Positions 59,270-64,000 of a DNA stretch of 64,000 nt are shown here, piece after piece; position 1 is the first letter of the stretch, and every line of letters begins with the position of its first letter. Source of the DNA: Ottowia beijingensis (GTDB lineage: Bacteria > Pseudomonadota > Gammaproteobacteria > Burkholderiales > Burkholderiaceae_C). Under the pieces are notes generated by a model that was not told the DNA's origin, ran no database searches, and saw only the letters and a list, made by a program, of their open reading frames with translations. The stretch covers positions 3,658,001 through 3,722,000 of the forward strand of contig NZ_JACCKX010000001.1 of the NCBI RefSeq assembly GCF_013423955.1, read 5' to 3'. The position numbers and the translations under genes are program-made.

Positions 59270-60827
59270 GCGGTGCTCCTCGTGGTCGTCGGGGCCGGGG
59301 CGGCGGCGGCCAGTGCGTTCTCGAACGCGCGTTCGGTGCGCAGGCCTTCGAGATCGCGGTGGACGAAGGCAGCTGCCAGCTCCTGCCCGGCGCGCCGGTA
59401 GGAGATGCGGCAGTCGCGTGCGTCGATGTCGCCGTCGATTACCACCTGGTCGAAGCCTTCGGCATGGCCCACGTAGGCCAGGCCGAAGTCGAACTGCTCG
59501 GTCCAGAAGAACGGCAGCATCTGGAAGCGCTCGCGCTGCCCCAGCATGTTGTGCGCCGCCACCTGGCCCAGGCGCTGCGCCACCACCCAGTGCGCGACGC
59601 GGATCGGCGCGCTGCTGTGCGGGTCGGGCCAGCGCGCGATGTCGCCCGCGGCGTAGATGCCGGGCACGCTGGTCTGCAGGTACTCGTCGACCGTCACGCC
59701 GCGATCCAGCGCCAGGCCCGCCTGTTCGGCCAGCGCCAGCGCCGGACGCACGCCGACGCCGATCACGACCAGGTCGGCGGCGAGCGTCTCGCCGTTCGAC
59801 AGCAAGACGCCGCGCGCGTCGATGGTTTCGGGCGTGACGCCGAGGTGAAAGACCACGCCGTGCTGCTCGTGCAGGCGGCGCAGGAAGGCACCGACGTCGG
59901 TGCCCAGCACGCGCTCCATCAAGGCCGTCTCGCGCCCCACCACGTGCACGCGCAGGCCGCGCTTGCGCAGCGAGGCCGCCACCTCCAGCCCGATGAAGCT
60001 GGCGCTGATGACGACGGCTTGCCTGGCTGTGCCGGCCGCGGCCGCCAGCGCGCGGGCATCGGCCCAGCTGCGCAGGTAGCGCATGTGCGGCAGGTCGGCA
60101 CCGGGCAGCGGCAGTCGCACCGGCTCGGCGCCGGTGGCCAGCAGCAGGGCGTCGAAGCCATGCCGGCTGCCGTCCTCCAGTTGCACCTCGCGCCGCGCGG
60201 TGTCGATGGCGGCCACGCGCATGCCGAGCCGCAGGTCGATGCGCTGGTCTTCATAGAACGACGCCGGACGCAGCGGCACCCAGTCATCGGATGCACTGCC
60301 GTCCAGGTAGTACTTCGACAGGTTGGGCCGGTCGCAGGGCAGGTCCGGGTCGGCGCTGAACAGGGTGATGCTGCCCTCGTGGCCCGCGCGGCGCAATGCC
60401 TCGGCCGCCGCCTGGCCTGCGGCGCCGCCGCCCACGATGACGATGGGTTGCAACACCTCGGGCGGCGCGGCCTTGCGCGGCAGGGTGGGGTGCTCTGGCG
60501 CACGCAGACGCGGCCGTCGATTTCCTCGACCTGGCGGCAGGTGATGGGCTTGAGCGCCGGCGCGCGCACCGCCTCGCCGGTGCGCAGGCTGAAGGCCGCG
60601 TGGTGCCAGGGGCAGCGCACCGTGTCGCCGACCAGCAGGCCGTCGGCCAGCGGCCCGTTCCAGTGCGTGCAGACGGCGCCGACGGCGAACAGCTGGCCGC
60701 CCTGGCGCACCAGGATCAGCGACTCGCCATGCGCGTGGCCGAGCAGCATCGCACCGTCAGCGAGCGCCGACGAGGCCACGCCCTGGGCGAGGTCGGGGCC
60801 GGTGAGAAAAGTGTCGTCGCTGGCCAT
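59266..60827 (-). CDS. Rieske-fused FAD-dependent ferredoxin-type reductase, AIF-like (one frameshift)
   Basis: The N-terminal Rieske domain has VCTHWNGPLADG and VRCPWHHAAFSLRTGEAVRA (CxH...CxxH ligands for the 2Fe-2S cluster). A pyridine-nucleotide disulfide-type reductase follows (PIVIVGGGAAGQAAAEALRR, ATGAEPVRLPLPGA, GIYAAGDIARWPDPH). The combined order is that of AIF-like/AIFM3 proteins. Break near 60481-60485 (CCCC for CCCCC) at the domain junction; repaired length is 520 residues, joined by LPRKAAPPEVLQ. GGAGA precedes the start. Downstream of the cupredoxin gene by 28 bp. Confidence 0.85.
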
Positions 60828-60855
60828 GGTCGTTCTCCGGTGGCGGTGGCGGCCC

Positions 60856-61202
60856 TCAGGTCACCACCAGGGTGCCGTTCATGTTGGGGTGGAAGGTGCA
60901 GGTGTAGGCAAAGCGGCCGCGCCTGTCGGCACGATAAGTCCAGCGCGCGCCTTCGGCGATGCTCTGCGAATCGAACACGCCAGCGCAGGTGACGGTGTGC
61001 GGAAACGGGTCCTTGTTGATCCACTCCACGCTGTCGCCGCGCCGCACGGTCAGGGTCAGCGGCGCATAGGCCGTTGCCGCCATGACGACGGTGTGCCGCA
61101 CCGGCAGGCGCGCCCGCGCCCGCGCGACGGATGCCACCGCCATGCCGGCCGCGATCAGCAGCGCGTGGCGGCGCGTGCACGGGGCGTGGGGGCTGCGGCC
61201 AT
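60856..61202 (-). CDS. Periplasmic cupredoxin (amicyanin/plastocyanin-like), one frameshift
   Basis: Type I copper protein. Copper ligands are visible as His in DPFPHTVTC and Cys, His, Met in YTCTFHPNMNG. A basic, hydrophobic N-terminus (RRRHALLIAAGMAVASVARA) is an export signal. That signal is split by one missing base near 61165-61172, so an ATG inside it (61143) opens the intact part. Repaired length is about 115 residues. Electron carrier; partners could be the following Rieske-FAD reductase in the same operon. Confidence 0.82.
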
Positions 61203-61221
61203 GTCGATGCCTGCCTGCGCG

Positions 61222-61739
61222 TCATTTCAGCTTGGCCTGGATCTGTTTCGCGTGCTCCAGGTGGCCGACGAAGGCCGGCCGGGAGTTGACCAGCAGCGCC
61301 TTCAGCTTGGCGTTCTGTGCGCTCGGAATCAGGGTCTTGTCGATCGCATCGATGACCTGCGTGTGGTAGTCGACCTCGCGTGCGATGTAGGCCTTGTCGA
61401 ACGCGGCGCCTTTCAGCGGCTCGAGCGTCTTGAGCGCATCGACGCCCCCTGCTGGAGGCTTTGCGCCGTCGGGTTGTCCTCGGGCGTGAGCTTGAGCCGG
61501 TTCGCCAGTTCTGCGGCCTGCTTGTTGACGCCCGTGTGGTCGGTCACCATCTGCCTGGCAAAGGCCTTGACGTCGGCGGCGTGGGCCTTGGTCTGCGCAA
61601 ACTTGCCGACGTCGATGTCGACCTGGTTGGCGGTGACGACGATGGCGGCGATCTGGGCATCGCTCGGGCCCTGGGCCATGGCGACCGAGGTGCCGGCGGC
61701 CAGCAGCACGGCCGAGAAGAGAATCGAGGGTCTGTTCAT
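61222..61739 (-). CDS. DUF4142 domain protein (one frameshift)
   Basis: Exported helical protein. Signal peptide MNRPSILFSAVLLAAGTSVA...AQG, then SDAQIAAIVVTANQVDIDVG and FARQMVTDHTGVNKQAAEL, the DUF4142 pattern. The frame is lost near 61444-61448 (GGGGG for GGGGGG) and resumes as VDALKTLEPLKGAAFDKAYI, ending HLEHAKQIQAKLK. Repaired length is 172 residues. Function unknown. Stop lies 20 bp from the cupredoxin start, so it may lead that operon. Confidence 0.85.
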
Positions 61740-61899
61740 GATGCGCTCCTTCAGCGTTGGACCGATACCGGTTGTGCGAGGAGGCAGTCCGACAGGCTGC
61801 CGCGATGGGCGCCGACCGTTCGATACAAGCCCAGCATGCGCCGCGTGCCGGCGGCTGTCTGTGCGCCAGCGCACACAGTGCAAAAAGCCGATCAGCAAC

Positions 61900-61926
61900 G
61901 AAAAAGCGACCGCCGTGGCGGTCGCT
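61900..61926 (-). terminator. Rho-independent terminator for the hydroxylase/DUF2783 transcript
   Basis: On the minus strand AGCGACCGCC-AC-GGCGGTCGCT is a perfect 10-bp stem followed by a run of T (AAAAA at 61901-61905 on the plus strand). It lies 77 bp beyond the DUF2783 stop. Confidence 0.85.
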
Positions 61927-62002
61927 GGTAGCGTGGGCGCAGGGCCGAAGTGGCCTGGCGATCTGGCTGCGACTGGCGCCTGACGCGCCGGGATGAAGCG
62001 GC

Positions 62003-62227
62003 TTACACGCCGTCGCGGGCGATCCGCATGGCCTCGCGCAGCACGCCGATGTCGCCGATGTGGTTGGCCAGCAGCAGGATCAGGCGGGCGTTGACCATGG
62101 CGCTCTGCTCGTCGCTCAGGTCGCGGTGGGTGTCGATCAAGGCCTCGTAGAAATCGTCGCCGGGCGAGTAGGCCTGGAAGTAGCGCTGGCCGGCTTCGCT
62201 GAAGTTGGGCTGGGTGTTCAGGGGCAT
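62003..62227 (-). CDS. DUF2783 domain protein
   Basis: Small protein of 74 residues, MPLNTQPNFSEAGQRYFQAY, with FYEALIDTHRDLSDEQSAMV and LILLLANHIGDIGVLREAMR. Members of this family usually sit directly downstream of an aromatic FAD hydroxylase as here (20 bp gap), with GGAGAC before the start. It is probably an accessory or stabilising subunit; its role is unproven. Confidence 0.8.
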   Translation of the reverse strand: MPLNTQPNFSEAGQRYFQAYSPGDDFYEALIDTHRDLSDEQSAMVNARLILLLANHIGDIGVLREAMRIARDGV

Positions 62228-62247
62228 GGCGGGTCTCCGGTCGGTCT

Positions 62248-63917
62248 TCAGGCGTTGCCCGTTGCGCGGGCCACGGCTGCTTTGATTTTGCAGCATCCAG
62301 CGCACGCCAGCGGCCGGCCACGTGCTGATCTGGCCGGCAAAGGTAGGTGGTGCCCGGCTGCAGGTCGTAGCGCTGGGCCACGCAGCCCTTGGTGTCGATC
62401 AGGGTCTTCAGGCCGGCGGGCGCCTGGCCCTTTCGGGCGACCACGATGGGCTCGACCGGGATGCCGCCCGCTTGCAGCTCACTCAGCGCTTGCGCGGCAC
62501 CCGCGTCCAGTGCGTCCGCGTCCTCGACATAGTGCAGCGCCTGGAAGCGGTTGCCCATCTGGTGCAGCAGCCAGCCGTCGCCGCCGGCGGCCTGCACCGG
62601 CGCGTCGGCCATGGGCGCGCCGGGGATCATGTTGCCCTTGAAGGCGTCCGCATCCGGCGTGTTCAGGCTCGACGTCGCCAGCCAGCTGGGCACCGACAGG
62701 CGGCCGGAGTTGACCAGCGCGCGGGCGAAAGGGTAGTTGGCCGCCAGCTCCAGCACCGCGTTGCGGAAGGTCTTGCTGGTGGCGCTCTTGGGCGTGATGA
62801 AGTCGGTCGAGCGGGTCGAGTTCATGATGTTCTCGTCGGCCGCCCAGCCACGTTCTTCGGTGTAGGTGTCGAGCAGGGTGGCGGGGGCCTGGCCGTCCAT
62901 CACCAGCTTGAGCTTCCAGGCCAGGTTGTCGGTGTCCTGGATGCCGCTGTTGGCGCCACGCGCGCCGAAGGGCGAGACCTGGTGCGCCGCATCGCCCACG
63001 AACAGCACGCGGCCATGGTTGAACCTGTTCATGCGCCGGCACTGGAAGGTGTAGATGCTGACCCATTCCAGCTCGAACTCGCGCTCGTCGCCGAGCATGG
63101 CCTGGATGCGCGGGATCACCTTCTCGGGCTTGCGCTCTTCCACCGGGTCGGCGTCCCAGCCGAGCTGGAAGTCGATGCGCCACACGTTGTCGGCCTGCTT
63201 GTGCAGCAGCACGCTCTGGTTGGGGTGGAAGGGCGGGTCGAACCAGAACCAGCGCTCGGCCGGGAAGTCGGCCTTCATCACCACGTCGGCGATGAGGAAG
63301 CGGTCCATGAAGATCTTGCCCTCGATGTCGAGCCCGAGCATGGTGCGAATGGGACTGCGCGCGCCGTCGGCGACCACCAGCCAGTCGGTGGTGAGCGAGT
63401 AGGGCCCGTCCGGCGTCTCGACGCGCACCGTCACCTGGTCTTCGCCCGGCACGACGGAGATGACGTTGCTCTTGAAGCGCATCTGCAGCTTGTCCGACAG
63501 CTGGCGGGCGCGCTCGATCAGGTATTCCTCGAGGTAGTACTGCTGCAGGTTGATCATGCCGGGGCGGTGATGATCCGCCTCGGGCCGCAGGTTGAAGTTG
63601 AACACCTCGCCCTCGCGCAGGAAGGTGCGGCCCACGTCCCAGCTCACACCCTTCTGCACGAACTTGTCGCCGCAGCCCATGCGATCGAGCACTTCCAGCG
63701 CGCGCTTGGCGTAGCACACGCCGCGCGAGCCGATCGACACGGTGTCGTCGTTGTCGAGCAGCAGCACATCCTGGCCCTGCTGCGCCAGGTCGATGGCGGC
63801 CGACAGGCCCACCGGGCCGGCGCCCACCACGACCACGGGGTAATGGCCGGTCTTGCCTTCGGTCAGCTCGGGCGGCTGGACGAACTCGAACTTGGGGTAG
63901 GTGAAGGTCTTTTGCAC
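62248..63917 (-). CDS. FAD-dependent aromatic hydroxylase, MhpA-like (one frameshift at the end)
   Basis: Flavin monooxygenase of the PHBH/3-(3-hydroxyphenyl)propionate hydroxylase class. FAD motif VVVGAGPVGLSAAIDLAQQG near residue 30, DG motif VVADGARSPIRTMLG near 205, and GD motif FVGDAAHQVSPFGARGANSG near 315. GTG start at 63917 with GAGGAGAC seven bases upstream. The last 16 residues are out of frame through one missing A near 62290 (AAAA for AAAAA, AAKIKAAVARATGNA). Repaired length is 556 residues. The substrate is a phenolic acid by family; exact compound unknown. Confidence 0.87.
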
Positions 63918-63941
63918 CGCTTGTCTCCTCGGGTTGGCGGT

Positions 63942-64000
63942 TTGAGTCAAAAGAGGCTGCAGCGCTTGATGGATAAGCGCAGGCAGCTATCAATAAATGA
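63942..64000 (-). repeat. Dispersed intergenic repeat, copy 16
   Basis: GAGTCAAAAGAGGCTGCAGC, GCTTGATGGATAAGCGCAGG and CAGCTATCAATAAATGA; a minus copy upstream of the hydroxylase, running to the window end. Confidence 0.75.

Noticed and set aside
59101..61983. 960-codon open frame on the plus strand
   Set aside because: Antisense to the Rieske-FAD reductase, cupredoxin and DUF4142 genes; low-complexity and motif-free, whereas the minus strand carries clear cofactor motifs.

Overview
High-GC DNA from a betaproteobacterium, most likely family Comamonadaceae. The evidence is protein style and gene order: liv-type ABC systems, Bug/TctC binding proteins, lptFG next to pepA-holC, a PDH operon with a lipoyl-fused E3, and CysB beside CbiX. 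A short dispersed repeat with the core ATAGCTGCTTGCGCTTG occurs about 16 times. No rRNA, tRNA, CRISPR array, prophage or transposase was seen.

Layout. 1-8.2 kb (minus): an aromatic acyl-CoA cluster of crotonase, feruloyl-CoA synthase, thiolase, HSD10-like SDR, 4-hydroxybenzoyl-CoA thioesterase, ABC binding protein and acyl-CoA dehydrogenase. Together these would make a CoA-dependent beta-oxidative route for hydroxycinnamates. 8.4-16.1 kb: a Bug binding protein, an IclR regulator, a complete livHMGF-binding protein operon and a DUF1932 dehydrogenase. 16.3-24.6 kb: AEC transporter, DUF4124-glutaredoxin, oligopeptidase A, a TonB-receptor remnant, folD and a sensor kinase/response regulator pair. 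24.8-31.1 kb (plus): aceE-aceF-lpdA. 31.1-39.5 kb (plus): a type I restriction-modification operon in the order hsdR, AlbA_2/ATPase gene, hsdS, rhuM, hsdM, tightly overlapping. 39.7-50.0 kb: housekeeping genes (Bug protein, RNA methyltransferase, EVE protein, methionine aminotransferase, CysB, CbiX, LptG, LptF, PepA, HolC). 50.1-57.6 kb: orphan ABC binding protein, MnmC, a ParB-like protein, YggX, DUF6817 protein, MetY and VapBC. 57.8-64 kb: a Crp/Fnr regulator, a redox cluster (cupredoxin, Rieske-FAD reductase, AhpD-like protein, DUF488 protein), a DUF4142 protein, and a DUF2783 protein with an aromatic-ring FAD hydroxylase.

Data quality. At least 30 reading frames, including near-essential aceE, aceF, lpdA and mnmC, are broken by what look like 1-base (occasionally 2-base) deletions, mostly in short homopolymers. 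Restoring the base gives a normal family-length protein each time, so I read most of them as sequencing or assembly errors. Those genes are annotated as single CDS spans with the break noted.

Most notable biology: the type I RM operon with two embedded non-RM genes and a VTEQ-repeat linker; dispersed repeats read as protein inside the AceF and LpdA linkers and in MnmC; and the coherent hydroxycinnamate beta-oxidation cluster with palindromic operator candidates.
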